This document shows, piece after piece, positions 14,482 to 26,966 of a stretch of DNA of 64,000 nucleotides. Every line of letters begins with the position of its first letter. The stretch's first letter is position 1. The position numbers and the translations under genes are program-made. The notes under the pieces were generated by a model. It was not told the origin of the DNA and did no database searches. It saw nothing but the letters and a program-made list of their open reading frames with translations. The stretch comes from Liolophura sinensis. Lineage: Eukaryota; Mollusca; Polyplacophora; Chitonida; Chitonidae. Location: positions 65,386,984 through 65,450,983 of the forward strand of contig NC_088300.1 of assembly GCF_032854445.1 (NCBI RefSeq). The letters run 5' to 3'.

Positions 14482-16270
14482 AAAGATTTAAGGAAATTGG
14501 AAATTTATGGAAAAAAATCATCTATCAAGTAAATGTATCAACTCATCAACTCAATGTAAAAATTACGTTGCCTTGTTATGCAGGCTGTCCAGCCAACGTC
14601 AAACAGCGCAGATGAACATTCAGGCCTCTACAGCCACATTTGAAGGTTTTCAAGACCATTCAGTTGAATACCCCCATAATGTTCATTAAAGCTAATGGTG
14701 GATGTTCATTGTGGTTTTGCTCCTAATCTTTTGCAGCATATAATTTGGTTATTCTCTCTCTCAGAAGTGACATACAGAAGTTCGCGGACATGAGGTCCCA
14801 TTTTTAGGCATGTGGCCTTTTCTAGTACCAGAATGGACGTACACTTTATATCACCAAGGCATCCTGTAATACTGAAAAACGCACAGACATTTTATCAACC
14901 CGCCCACATACTCATTTGATTTGGTTATTCGGCCCCCATCGGACATTTTGTGCGATTATGACGTCCAACTGAATATGATAACCTGTACAGTATTGGATAT
15001 AATAATGTAAGAATACATGTCACTGAAACGCATGACAATGTTCTTCCTCGATGTGTCATGAAATGCTCTTTGTAATAAAAAAAACAAATTCGCCCAAAAA
15101 GTACAAATTATATGCAAATAAATATAGCAAAATATTATCGGGTATTAAAATTATATTTTCAGGGGAGGATATCATTCTACTTTCCACACAAACCTCAAAA
15201 CACTTTTTATAATATCAACATAACTCTCAGAATCAGGTAAAACGACTATCTTCGCCATTGCTGAACATTAAGGACAACTACAGCATTTGAAAACCCACAT
15301 TCGAGTTCCGATATGGGCAAATCGCAAAAACAGAGAAAAGCCAGTTATACAGCTGGAGTGGTCCATGGAAAATGTGATGCCCCACCAGAGGTATATTGGA
15401 TAAAAATTGAAAACGCTTGTTGGGTTATCGCCTCAGCACGATAGCTTAGTGACGAGACGACTCTATAGTTATTGGAGGTGGGCAATCAGCTAATAATGAC
15501 AATAATTTTATTATCCCGCTGCCACGTGAACGGTATTGTGAGCGCACGAGAGTTGTGCGAGAGGATCTTTAGTAGTGAACAAACCGTCCTAGTAGGGGTG
15601 CATGCTGACTAACACTGAATATAGGCTTAATAAAATAGACATGAAATACGGGAGCAGGCGTCCACTCCAAACACGCCCAGGCACACCGGAAGTCATACTC
15701 AAGCGGCTATCTGAATCGACAAAGACATATGAATAACTATAATAACATAAGAATAGAACATGAAGAGGGACTTTTTCAAACCAACTTGACTATATGGCTT
15801 TCAATTCAACGAGCGTATACACGCCTTCCTTTACAGCTTAACACTATATAGCCCTTGGTTCCAGCGCGTCAAGCGTATTCGCACCACTCAACGCTGTAAG
15901 AGAGATCAAACAACTATATCCCCGGTATGCATCGATTCCTACCGTAAGTGAGCCGGACTTCACCAACAATGGAAAATTGACTGGCAGACTGAGCCCAGTG
16001 GTAGGGAACCGAAAGCTCAACTTGTGGAAATTGTGGCCATTTCCGCTATTTCGTTTATCTCTAAAACTCATGCCGGTTTGTATCGCTTCTGTTTATAATT
16101 TCCCTCTTGGATATCCCCTAATCCAACTTTGATTAGCTGAAAGTTACAATGGCCCGAGAACACTGTGATTCTCGACTCAACGTGCCTGTGATAGACAACA
16201 GACAGAGAGTCACAGTCCTCGCGCAGGCTTTATTACGGTAAGCATTATATGCGGTGGTAACGCTCCCTGG

Positions 16271-16384
<114 letters not shown>

Positions 16385-17524
16385 CGGACATTCTCAGTGT
16401 ATATACCACAGGCTTTTGATCCGAACTGCTAAGCTTGCGGTTTATAGATAGCCTTTTCTTATGGTAATAAATTCAGTGAATGCAATAAGCACACCTCAGC
16501 TGTCTTATTTTGTCCAGCCTGCGGTGGACTATAAGATGAATTAACGTACAACTTTACGACGTATAATATACTTACATTTGACACCGTCACTGGTTAGGCT
16601 CTGGTATTGCATGCATGCTTCTGCGCACAACGACTTTAATCAATTCAAAACATTTCACAAAACATCATTTCTGATTTTTTTCTTCATTAAAAGCTATGAT
16701 TGTGTAAAAATTATACAATTTCCGATGCAAAATGCATACCACTGACAAAATCAACTTTTAGTTTTTGTACAAGAGCTCATTTTGACAGTGTTTGATTTGA
16801 ATAGAATAGAATAAAGCATATATCATGTTTGCGCAAGCAACCACCAGCTATCACTAAGGGCTACCTCTGCAAGATGAACGCTTTAACACTTTGTCATCCA
16901 TTGTGATAGCGGGCCACTATATTTGATATCCCTGTATTATGTCGTCATGTTTTCCGACAAACTCTGTTTGAATTCACTCAGCGTTTTAGAGTCTGCTTCA
17001 GACTCTTTGTGAGGAAAATTGGCTGGAATATGGTAAACATCATCAGGTTTTTCTAAAACAAGGTTAGATTTAATGCATACGGAGACAGATACCGGAGCAA
17101 ATTATTAGTAAATTATGCATTTTGTTCATAAGACACATCCTCCCTGTGTAAATCGCCTTCCTAATTTCCAACTGATGCACAATGTTTAGACATAGAGAGT
17201 GCCAGGGAATACGGCAAATATACTTTCTTGAGTGCAAGGCAAAGCTTTGTTTACCAATACATTGGTTATTGGAGAGGTGACAACAGAACACTTTTTTCTG
17301 TTCTACAGTTTATATAATTGACATTTGTGTAATGACAGCATGTATATGTATGTGCGTGTGATACAGTGGTATTGTAAAATGATGAGAAAACAGGATAATG
17401 CCTCATGCAGCAATTATATTTGAAGGGGTATTCACTGTATTCTATCTGTCCAATCGCGTCGCTCTTTGGCTTCACTGATATTAATTATTAACAGCAGTCA
17501 TATGACAGAACAAGACTTTATGAA

Positions 17525-17680
17525 TTTATTTATTCATTGGGTGTTTTACACCGTACTCAAGAATATTTCTTGAGTCCGGACGACGGCGGCTAGCATTATG
17601 GTGGGAGAAAATCGGGCAGAGACAGGGGGAAACCCAAGACGATCCGCAGGTTGCTGAGAGACCTTCCCACGTGCGGCCAG
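17525..17680 (-). mobile_element. SINE family A, 5'-truncated
   Basis: The reverse complement matches the body and tail of the full copy from the CCGCACGTGGGAAGGTCT region through the AATA tail. The tRNA head is missing. The 'TTCTTGAG' part is locally disturbed (AAGAATATTTCTTGAGT). Confidence 0.85.
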
Positions 17681-20283
17681 ATTAAGACTTAAGGAGACCT
17701 GTTATCTGATGGTGACTAATTAGATGTCAAAACAGGTCTTTATTCAGGCTAGGCTCATGTCTGTTCTAACATCATATACACCCTAATTGCTGTATAAGGT
17801 ATATGAGCACACAACAATTCTTGACATGGCAAAAGCACAAAATCAACACCAATTAAATCTCAAATTAGAACAAAAATGTACAAGCCTATACGTGAAAAAT
17901 ACTATATATTGTCTTTTAGGCAAGAGTTAAAATAATCTGTGTTGCATATTAATATTTCAGGAAATAATTGTTTGTATTGAAATTAACAAATTTGGAATCA
18001 TGTTTTAATACTGAAAGGTAATTTCCTTGATACATTATATGTGATACTTCTATGGTTTGATGTTTATCTACATTTATACTTTAAGTACATCGATAAAGTT
18101 ATAGTTAATAAAAGCTCTACATAATCACTGATGAAAGATACGGGCTCTATTGTTTTGTATAATGCCACTGCGAATTTAGGTAAGCTACACCAGGGTGTGT
18201 CCTTCAAAAAAAGTGTCTCAGTCTAAGAGTTAAAACTAAGTTAAATGACATTTAAGGACAAAGTGATACGTTTTAATAAAATGTGCAAGATTTCTTAAAA
18301 TTAAAGTAGATAAAAACAAATCCTCTTGGACAAATTGTTTTCCATCTCGAAGATACATGATATTCTTTTTCACAATATTATATATCCTGGGGCGGGTACC
18401 TTAATACAATGTACATCTATTTGTAAACCGCCGATAAGCCTACACATATATTTTAACATAATTAAGTATGTGTATTAAATTCTGAACAGATATCTTGCTG
18501 GCTCCTTCAGAAAACTTTTGTACTGACTAGTTTTGATAGTGAAATTTTAACTGTTTCAGAAAATGAGGTGCAAATTTCAACATATCTCACTTTATATACG
18601 CATGTATATTGATGCATTTTTTCCTTATCCTAAAACGCGAAAATTTGTATGAATCCGATGATCTTCAAATATAGGCCTAAGTAGAACCTACGCATTTCGC
18701 ACTTTCCCGCACTTTTAGTCTAAATCAGTGTCATTACTATACCCGTGCATTTCACGCCAGGTGTGCCGATATGACAGACAGTCGTTAAGTGACTGTAAGA
18801 CACAGTCATGAAAGCGCGGACACCAATCATGCATGTGTTATCATTGTAACTATTGCTTCATTGCTCCCTCTAATGTAAATTTATGTCAACTAAAGACGGT
18901 CGGAGTTCCGTTGTCTAATCCATAACAAAGGACACTTACAATCTGTGATCGTTATTGATTTTACGTCCCGTAGACGGACTCCGGACTGTCGAATACAGTC
19001 TGGTGAGTGAAGTTGTGGTATGGCTAACGCCCGCTCCGGGTAACTCCTTGCTAGCGCCTATACGCAAGATTCCTGCTCGATGTATGCAGTTGTCTGCACG
19101 TGAGTTTGACTTCCGGAACACAGGAGTTTTCCCACGGTGACACTGTATGGAATATGTGGATGGGTTATATAGGAAACAAAGTGTTTATGGGCATAATGGG
19201 TAGGGAAAGTCACCCTTAGGTAATTTAAATTTTAGAATAGGCATACTTGTTAATTCCCAAAAAGCCTCTCTTGTTCAAAGATTTCTGCAGCATTGACATT
19301 GTTCGATGTTTTTTTTTTTTTAAATTTAAGACAATTTAAAATTTATAAGCTGACAAGTTGAAATGTGAAAAAAAGCATATACAAACGAAAGACACTTGGT
19401 TGATTCTTTTTGTACATTAAGATATTACCAAATATTCAACCAGCCAGAGATTTGGATATAATTTGGAAATCCAAAAAACCAAATAACCATATTAAATAAA
19501 CTCACTTTCACTCTACAGTGTAAAGAGGACGGTCACAGAAGGGGTGGAATGCATGTAACCCGAAATTATAGCCCAAACGGTTGAGGTTTCCAAGATAGGC
19601 GGAGAAGAGGTGAACCGGTGAACATTTTCTATTCACTAGATCACGTTCAACGTGTTACCGAGCCTTAGTCCGAATATGCAGGAGGGATATTTACCCCTTT
19701 TAGCAGTTGTAAGCGGCCAGTTCGGCATATGTACACACTCGAGATCTCAGTCAAAGTAGTTGACTACACATCGATTAAGTTGTGGACAAATCCTTCAAAG
19801 AATTAACATCGACAGCTATAACAGAACCCAGGGTTTTGTGCCGACGTCTATACACACTAAGTCCACTGCACAACAAAAACTCAATTCATGCAATAGAGGA
19901 TACGCTACCAGCCTCACTGGTTAAACAATAGCCATTTTATAAGTCTCATTCTACAGATGTGTGCGAAACGATGTACGGCAGTTTTCAACCGGTCCTTTTG
20001 AGACAATCACAACATATACATATGGACTAAAACAGAAAATAGGACCTGATCCCTAATGCAAACAAAGAACAACACGTTAATCTTTGGCATCTAAATATTT
20101 TAATGAAATTAATGATGGGGTGAAATTACACGCAAATGAATGTGGATGTTCATCTGATGTTTAACAAAAATGTACTATGTATATACAAGGACGTAGACCG
20201 ACGTATAAATAAAGACAACTGGTCTTCACAACTATTAAGCATTTCGTCACTTTGAAGATGAAGTATAATTTTAAAAGTCATCA

Positions 20284-20289
20284 TTTATT
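20284..20289 (-). terminator. possible nkx2.2 polyadenylation signal (AATAAA)
   Basis: TTTATT on the plus strand gives AATAAA on the minus strand, about 1.1 kb past the nkx2.2 stop, the first canonical hexamer I noticed downstream. The sequence beyond it is not clearly GU-rich, and AATAAA is common in AT-rich DNA. Confidence 0.2.
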
Positions 20290-21391
20290 CTAGAACATTA
20301 TGTTTAACTTATACCATTGTGTTTTCTGTTAAAATAATTAGCACAATCGAGCGTTGCCATATCATTTCACTTTCAGTGAGAGTTTTCACGTCGATATCTG
20401 CAGCACACATATATAGTAACGTTTTTTCAGAATCTTTCAAAATAGCAAATTATATTTTCTTGTCAATATGGACTTTTGTTTTAAAAACATTTTTAAAGAA
20501 ATCATAACAGCATCTACTTTGTTAATGTGGACACAAAATATGAACAGCTTTTAGGTTTAAAAACAAAGAAGAAAGAAAAATTCACGTTTTTTTCATATAA
20601 GGCACTGCCGTTTGAATTTATATTTTAAAGCTATAACATAGAAAGATTAGTGACGATGAAAATAAATAAAGAAATCATACATTGCACCATATGAGTGTGT
20701 TTTTTGGCTTTATCGCCATGCTAACGCCGATAAATCTAGGGTGATTTCTTAGGGTACAGTTTTAAAAACATTCAGATACGGTAACGGGAGTGTATCAGAG
20801 ATATATTTGTACGGTCCCCTGTTGCCATAGATTCAGACGCCAAGGTTACAGTCTAAAATATTCCACCCCCTGTTACCCCGATCTATCTGAAGGCAGTATA
20901 GTTCATACTCACATACCGGTATACTATACCAACGACGTGTAGACTAGGCCCAAAGTATCGGTATATTAACCTTTATGTATACCTCAATATACACAACTAC
21001 ACAGATTACAGGCGTGGGCCACCTGACGGCCGATAGTGTCATGTACGCTGTCAGTCTCGGCTCACAACACATGGGATAATCAAAGTTCCTGCGGAAAGTC
21101 GTGCTGTTGTCGATATATTCACATGCGATGTTCTCTGTCCTAGGCAATGCAGAAATTGCACTATCTCCAACTGTGTGAGACTCTGTTGTTATGAGGACTG
21201 GGAATTAAAAATTGGGTCAAAATGGGACGGGCACCTGTGCGACGTTATATGTATACTGCCTGTGACATGGCTGTCAACGCAACTATGAACGGAAACATAA
21301 GCTGCCTAAAAGATTCTATTTAGAACAATGAGTGAGTGGCCGGTCCTATACAGGGGTACAGACATGGTGTTGACCACGTGGAGAGCCCGGG

Positions 21392-22760
21392 TTACCACCA
21401 CCGCGTCTGGGGCTGCATCAAAGGATGGCTATAACTCGGTAACACATTCATATTGTTCATATTCATGTTCACGTTTAAGTTCACCGAGCTCATGTTATAC
21501 GATGAGTTCATGGAGCTCGCCAGTGAGGAGTTCATGTTGGGGTTCATACCACTGAGAGAGCTCATGGACATGGAGTTCATAGGGTTCACATGGGATAAAC
21601 TCCCGGAGCCCATGCCAAGGTTATGATGCTGAAGCTGGAGTGGGTCCTGTGATTTTACAAGACCGTTGACACTGTTGGGTTGACAAGGTTTGCCGTCCCT
21701 GACTAGCACAGGTACAGCCACACGCCGGGGAGACGGGAGTGGATTCATGTCCAACCCTTTCTCCTGTCGTTGGCGCTTTAACTTGTAGCGGTGATTTTGG
21801 AACCATATTTTCACCTGCGTCGGGGTGAGTCGTATAATGCTGGCAAGATGCTCACGTTCCGGAGCTGAAAGGTAACGCTGTTGCCGAAACCGTCTCTCCA
21901 ACTCATAAGTCTGTGCTTTTGAAAATAAAACTCTTCTTTTTCTCTTTTTCTGACTTTCTGAACTTTGCTGGTTGTTGTGAGAATCGCTGCTGTTGTTATT
22001 GTCACTACAATTCAGTTTGGAAGGTTTAATGTCTTCGGAGCTGCAGTCGGAGTGAGGTGACCCCTGACTACAGTCACTTCCAACCGGAGAGTGCGCGTGG
22101 TTGTTACCCGAAGAGAGCTGCGCCAGGTCTGAAAGAAATATATATATTTATGTATATACATAAAAAATAAAATGTAAAAAGGCGTAAAGTACGACGCGTT
22201 CAGTTTTCTACTTGGATGGAAAACAGCCATGACCTTGTATCAAATCACGGCACCGATGCGAAGAGCAAACCCTCGAAAAGTAAATGGAACATGGCACTGT
22301 AGGTGTTTCCTTTTTCATATAGCAATTACACACACATTTTCAGGACAAAAAAGCGGACGATAATGCAAACAGCTGCGTTCTTACAGAGCTATAGTAGATG
22401 TATAATTATATCTTGCGTCGCCACGTGAAGATCGCATTTTGCGAGGCCTGAGATTTTTGCCAAGATAATATGATATATATACATACAGATCTGGTATGTA
22501 GACTTACTTGAATATTGCATATGCTCATTATTCTGTAACCACCGAGTGTAAGGGTTCTCGGCGCTGTCGTAGTAAGAACCGACCACGGGTAGATCCGGTA
22601 CCTCCGGCACACTGACGATGGAGAGTTGACCGCTGTTGACAGTACGTGTTCCGGTCTGCCCGGGGCTACAACTCGCCTTACCCTCCGGTAAGTCCAGAAT
22701 GTCTTTGACCGTGAAACTACTCGTCTTCGGCCCTCCACTCATCGCCATCTGAGTATCCAT
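21392..22760 (-). CDS. nkx2.2: Nkx2.2/vnd homeobox transcription factor, two coding exons
   Basis: Complete 329-residue NK2-class homeodomain protein. Exon 1 is 22760..22508 and exon 2 is 22128..21392; they join in phase 1 across a 379-bp GT-AG intron. Seen in order: a TN/Eh1-type motif ([12 protein letters not shown], residues 15-26), which in this family recruits Groucho/TLE corepressors; an acidic/Ser/Asn-rich linker; a homeodomain at about 146-205 with WFQNHRYK, Asn51 (residue 196) and Tyr54 (residue 199), the NK2 signature; the NK2-specific domain at about 217-233 ([16 protein letters not shown]); a Met/Asn/Ser-rich tract at 256-312; and a C-terminus [11 protein letters not shown], close to the vertebrate Nkx2.2 end. 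Family knowledge: a nuclear sequence-specific regulator patterning ventral/medial neuroectoderm, and vertebrate pancreas and gut endocrine cells. Length is a little above vertebrate Nkx2.2 because of the low-complexity tract. Met1 is the first in-frame Met after an acceptor-like tract; Met5 and Met7 are alternatives. No other homeobox is visible nearby. Confidence 0.97.
22129..22507 (-). other. nkx2.2: nkx2.2 intron 1
   Basis: The donor reads A|GTAAGT (first intron base 22507) and the acceptor TTTCTTTCAG|AC (last intron base 22129). The intron is 379 bp, AT-rich, with TATATA stretches near the acceptor. It separates the TN-motif exon from the homeodomain exon, the same arrangement as in vertebrate Nkx2.2. 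Removing it restores one open frame of 330 codons including the stop. No other element is seen in it. Confidence 0.95.
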
Positions 22761-22782
22761 CTGGAGGGAATGGAGAGAAAAA
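22761..22782 (-). promoter_or_regulatory. splice-acceptor-like polypyrimidine tract abutting the nkx2.2 start codon
   Basis: On the minus strand the 22 bases just before the ATG are almost all pyrimidine and end in CAG, with the ATG following directly. This matches a strong 3' splice site. If used, the coding exon would be joined to an upstream non-coding exon and the promoter would lie further right. If unused, it is ordinary 5' leader sequence. Confidence 0.45.
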
Positions 22783-22934
22783 CTTAAGTTGTCAAGAACA
22801 CTTGGCCTATGTCAATATAGAGCGAGGCAAATCGGGAGTGTTCGGTGCTGCACGAGTATGTAGGCAGGGCAACGACTTGACTTTTAAAGAGACATGTCTC
22901 TAGCGGGCATTCGCTGAAGATCAGGTATTAGTGA

Positions 22935-23165
22935 GTCAAATTGCCTTTCCCTGGAGTATATAGCATATATAAAGAAAACCCAATGGAGTGTGTCCTGTGG
23001 TAGTTGTCAACCGCTCTGATGGTCGCGCCGATACGCCAATCGCTGGCTGCTCTGGCAGAGCGCCGTTATAGAGGGGCGTGGCCACTGGCCGGCCAGAGCG
23101 ATCAGAACCCGGCGTCAATTTGTCACACGCTCCCGCCCCGCTTTGATTGGCCAAATAAAGCTGCT
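22935..23165 (-). promoter_or_regulatory. candidate nkx2.2 proximal promoter
   Basis: A GC-richer stretch 175-400 bp upstream of the ATG. Seen in it: a CCCGCCCCGC GC box near 23132-23141; a GGGGCGTGGCC Sp/KLF-type box near 23072-23082; a CTTTGATTGGCC string near 23143-23154, which holds a TCF/LEF match (CTTTGAT) overlapping an inverted CCAAT box; and a TATATA-like element near 22957-22974. The spacing suits a transcription start around 22935 with a short 5' leader. This is motif-level inference only; the acceptor-like tract at 22761-22782 leaves open a more distant start. Confidence 0.4.
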
Positions 23166-26100
23166 GTTATCTTCTGAAGCACGATATTGATTTACTATCA
23201 AAGGTGGTCTTCACCGTGATATTGGCCGCACGGGCTATCTCCATAGTCAGTGCGACTGTCTAAGCATCGCTCCCAGACACATGACGGAGTTCGTTCAGTT
23301 GTTAAGCCGTAAACCTTAAACCCGAGCATCTGGAGAGATAACCTACATAATATATCCAACATTTCCTCTTTCTATTGAATATTCGGTGTTAGGCATCAAT
23401 GCTATTTTAGCGCCAGTTTGAAACCCCTCAGGCCATATAGACAGGTGTCAAGGTACTAAGGATTAAGGTGTGAACAATTAGACGGCTAGGTGAATCCGCA
23501 CTATAATACATTACACCTCTTTGCCGCACCTTGCTGTTCATTTTCGCTCACATTGTATTGCTTGCTGATCGGCTAAAAGCGCAGTATAGGTCAGTCTATA
23601 TTACAGCAGGATGTGCCCCGGGTATTTCGCTGACACCCTGGTCGTGTTCAAGGCAAATCGTTCTGTTTCACAAGAAAAGATTGTCAGTTCAGTTCACAGA
23701 AAAATATTAGCCACTAAAGCGTAATTCTAGTAACGCCTTTGCCGTATTGTAATAACGTAATGTTCTTAGAACGAAGATATAGCACAGGAAATTACCTAAC
23801 TGATCGAACTAGAAATTATGACTGAAATACCTTAATCTTCGGACAAGTTTTACAGGTCGTTTTCTCACTTATGTACGAATATCCACGGTGGACGAACATA
23901 TAATGGTATTAAATAATAATGATGAATTTTGGTCAATTTATTTTTTTACTGTTTTTCTACATTGAAGAGACATGATAACAGGTGTGTCACAAAAAAATTA
24001 ACATAAATATAAAATTTACAATGTTCTATATAAGTAGCATAATTAAAAATGTGTCGGGTTGATAATTTATGTATCATATTTGTTTAAAAGGTGATATTAC
24101 AACATGCCAGATTTAATGTAAGTGTTTCAGTATAAAAAGAGGCCTACTTAGCTATACAGTATATCTTAGAACTGAAATACATAAATAATTTTACGATTTC
24201 AGTATATATAAGCTCTCAGAATAGTATGATGATACACTTACTGAGATCTGGTTGTTTATGTGGCATGTTATGCAGATGAAAAACCAGCAAAAAACCGCAT
24301 CACCATTCTTAATAAAACATTTACAGCCGTTTTTTTTAAACGTCACAGATAATTTAACCAACTGTTGCCACTGATATTAAGTGCTATCATTATGAAGGAT
24401 GGAACATGGCCAACATGAAGTAAAAATTCCCGTCTCACTGAAAGGCACAGTGACTTTCCTGGCATACTTTGGTCAGAGAGTATAGTACAAAATAAAAACC
24501 CAAACATTTATGTTCATACCTGATCATGATTTAGTAGAGCTCACGGTCCACGCTGTCGGGTGTATATGTACAGTGTTAGATGCGACACGGGTAATAGTCT
24601 TTATACATTTTTTATTTCGTTGCTATCGACTCGGGTGACGGTATAACTAGTAAAGAGTAGGCCGTGAAGTACCAAGTGACTCGTTATTTACAGATAGCCC
24701 CTATATCGTAATAATGCCGGATCAGATTATGTATGGCGGTCTTGACATTTGATTTACACCGTGATTTGCCTATCATAATACTTTGTTTGAATGGTATAGT
24801 TCCTGTGTCAAACATCTTGCCTGCAAACGTCGCCCCTTGACGGAAATGCTGGGTAGGAAAACATTTGCATGTCAGGTAGAGGGTCGTAAAAGCGAAATGG
24901 GTAAGGCGACAGTAGGTGGACTGGATTGAGGCCAGACAGGAGACGATCCGTCGACAATGACAGTTATCTTACAGCGGAATAAAACAGCTTTCAGGATGAG
25001 TTTTCAAAATGATATGTACCGAAGAAAGTCAGTGACAAAAGCTAGAATATTTCAGTAGGGGATCGGATGTCAGCGTCCGACAGAACACACCGATAGCGCA
25101 TGTCTCGTTGAATGGTATATGCGTCATTTTTGTCTGATCCAAAGTTTAATGTTTTAAATTTCTGGAGATCTGAGAATAGATAGTCTGGAGCAGTGGTTGG
25201 GTTTAAGCGCAGAGAGATCGAACAGCCCGATACTTATCACAACGAACGACAGACCAATGACGCCGTTCTTAAAGAAAGATTCTATTGTTATTTTAATTGC
25301 GAAATAAAAATTTCGGGGTACGTTTGATTAGACACAGCTCTTGCACGACCCGACCAAGAGTTATAGAGCGCCAAAACTTTTTTCTTCTTGTTTTTTCGGG
25401 GTGGGGGGACGGAGGGGTTGGCTTGCTTTATGAGGATATCGTCGATGAGTTGTTCAAATCGTGGCGATAAGGAGCAAAATTTTTCAAATTAATTTGCGTT
25501 AAATTTCCATTAATTTGTGTCAAAAAGCAGACTAGTTTACATACGAATAGACATTAACCTTTTCATAGGATGGTGGAGCAGGGTGATGGAGGAGTCAATG
25601 GGGCTTATTATGCTAGCGATTGGCCAATACACGTAATAAAGGAAGAAAGGATTTAATGGCATGGACGCTGTCAATTTTCGTGAGTAACGCGGGTTAGGGT
25701 TTTCAGAAAAATCTGTCAGACCGTTGCCGTCCAGAGCAAGCCGTGGCGGGGTAAGGAAAACACTGTCGACAATCGAGTCAGATTCTCAATTTCATACAAG
25801 TCTATTTTACGCGATTAATATTTTAATATCCCTCGTAGGCTCTTAAGTGGTTCACAATCTCATTAATTCTGTTCAAATTTGCACTGGTTTCCGTTTACAA
25901 AAGGCGACAGAGCTCGCGCCATAGAGACTTTGCTTACTTGCTCTGGCTAAGGGCGCATTAGACACAGCGTCTGCCCTCTACCACGGCCCAAGCCATCCAC
26001 CTAGACAAACAACACCGCAAAATCACCCACTTTGCTCGCCTTTTCCACCAACATTTGAATATATTATCTTTCCATGCTGACCATGGACTAAGTGCCATAT

Positions 26101-26550
26101 ACAGTGTGGCTGAAGAAAGAATACATTGCACACTGTCATCTGTCGATCTCTATGGCCAACTGTCCGCCTAGAGGTCTCTAGCTTACATTCGCAGCTTGAT
26201 ACGTATACATGTAAGAAAAGGGGCGTTTCTTAAGTGACACCTATATAAAGTGGGCCACTCATGATCACCACTTACTCCACTCGAACTCAGAAATGACAAG
26301 AACTTTAGTTTATAAAATGTATATGCAAGTCCCTATTTCATGGATAGTTTATTGGTTGGTATAGGTTGAAGTTATTGGCGTCTCATTCAACTGGATGATG
26401 TGCGCCACAAACAATACAAAGATATGCATGAATCACTATATGCAGAAAACAAAATATCGAGTGATAAAAAGATACACTCCTGGGATCTTTTACACACCCT
26501 CTCACAAAACTCACTAGATCTTTATTTGGCAATGACGCCGCCTATATCTG
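23166..26550. other. upstream flank of nkx2.2, no gene seen
   Basis: About 3.4 kb upstream of the promoter-like region, with no open frame of note and no SINE. A GGTGGTC core at about 23203-23209 is a weak GLI-type match. A G-rich run at 25398-25417 (blocks of 4, 6 and 4 G) could fold as a quadruplex. Otherwise plain AT-rich sequence. Confidence 0.5.
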
Positions 26551-26660
26551 AAGTTTCCCCCGGACTCTGCCTAGCCCCCCCCCCCCCCCCCCCCCAACAA
26601 CTCCCCATAAAGCTGGCCGCCGTCGTATAAGTGAAATATTCTTGAGACCGGCGTCTGTCT
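26551..26660 (+). mobile_element. SINE family A fragment with a 21-C run
   Basis: Starts in the TTTCCCCCGGACTCTGCC segment and ends just after TATTCTTGAG. Where other copies read about CGGTTTCCTCCCACC, it has an uninterrupted run of 21 C (26575-26595). It lies only 50 bp before the full-length copy in the same orientation. Confidence 0.8.
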
Positions 26661-26710
26661 GAAATTTTGCGTTCACAGGAATACCGTACTATTAAGTTTC
26701 TTTATAAAGC

Positions 26711-26966
26711 AGGGGCCTCCGTGGCTCAGTTGGTTAGCGCGCTAGCGCAGGGTAATAACCCAGGAATCTCTCACCAATGTGGTCGCTGTGAGTTCAAGTC
26801 CAGCTCATGCTGGCTTCCTCTCCGGCCGTACGTGGGAAGATCTGCCAGCAACCTGCGAATGGTCGTGGGCTCTGCCCGGTTTCCACCCACCATAATGCTG
26901 GCCGCCGTCGTATAAGTGAAATATTCTTGAGTACGGCGTAAAACACCAATCAAATAAATAAATAAA
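26711..26966 (+). mobile_element. SINE family A, full length with target-site duplication
   Basis: 256-bp tRNA-derived SINE. The head has an A box (TGGCTCAGTTGG) and a B box (AGTTCAAGTCC), the RNA polymerase III internal promoter. A body shared with the other copies follows, then the GCCGTCGTATAAG tail module and an AATA-repeat 3' end. A perfect 12-bp duplication (TCTTTATAAAGC) flanks it at 26699-26710 and 26967-26978, the mark of LINE-assisted target-primed insertion and a sign of relatively recent arrival. It is not a functional tRNA gene. Confidence 0.95.

Noticed and set aside
18981-19003. Small hairpin CCGGACTGT/ACAGTCTGG
   Set aside because: Nine-base arms with a mismatch are expected often by chance at this length.
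21328-21806. Plus-strand and alternate-frame open frames across the homeobox exon
   Set aside because: They are shadows of the Ser/Met/Asn-rich coding sequence of nkx2.2.
26712-26830. tRNA gene
   Set aside because: A and B boxes are present, but the clover-leaf does not close as a normal tRNA and the sequence continues into a SINE body with a target-site duplication.
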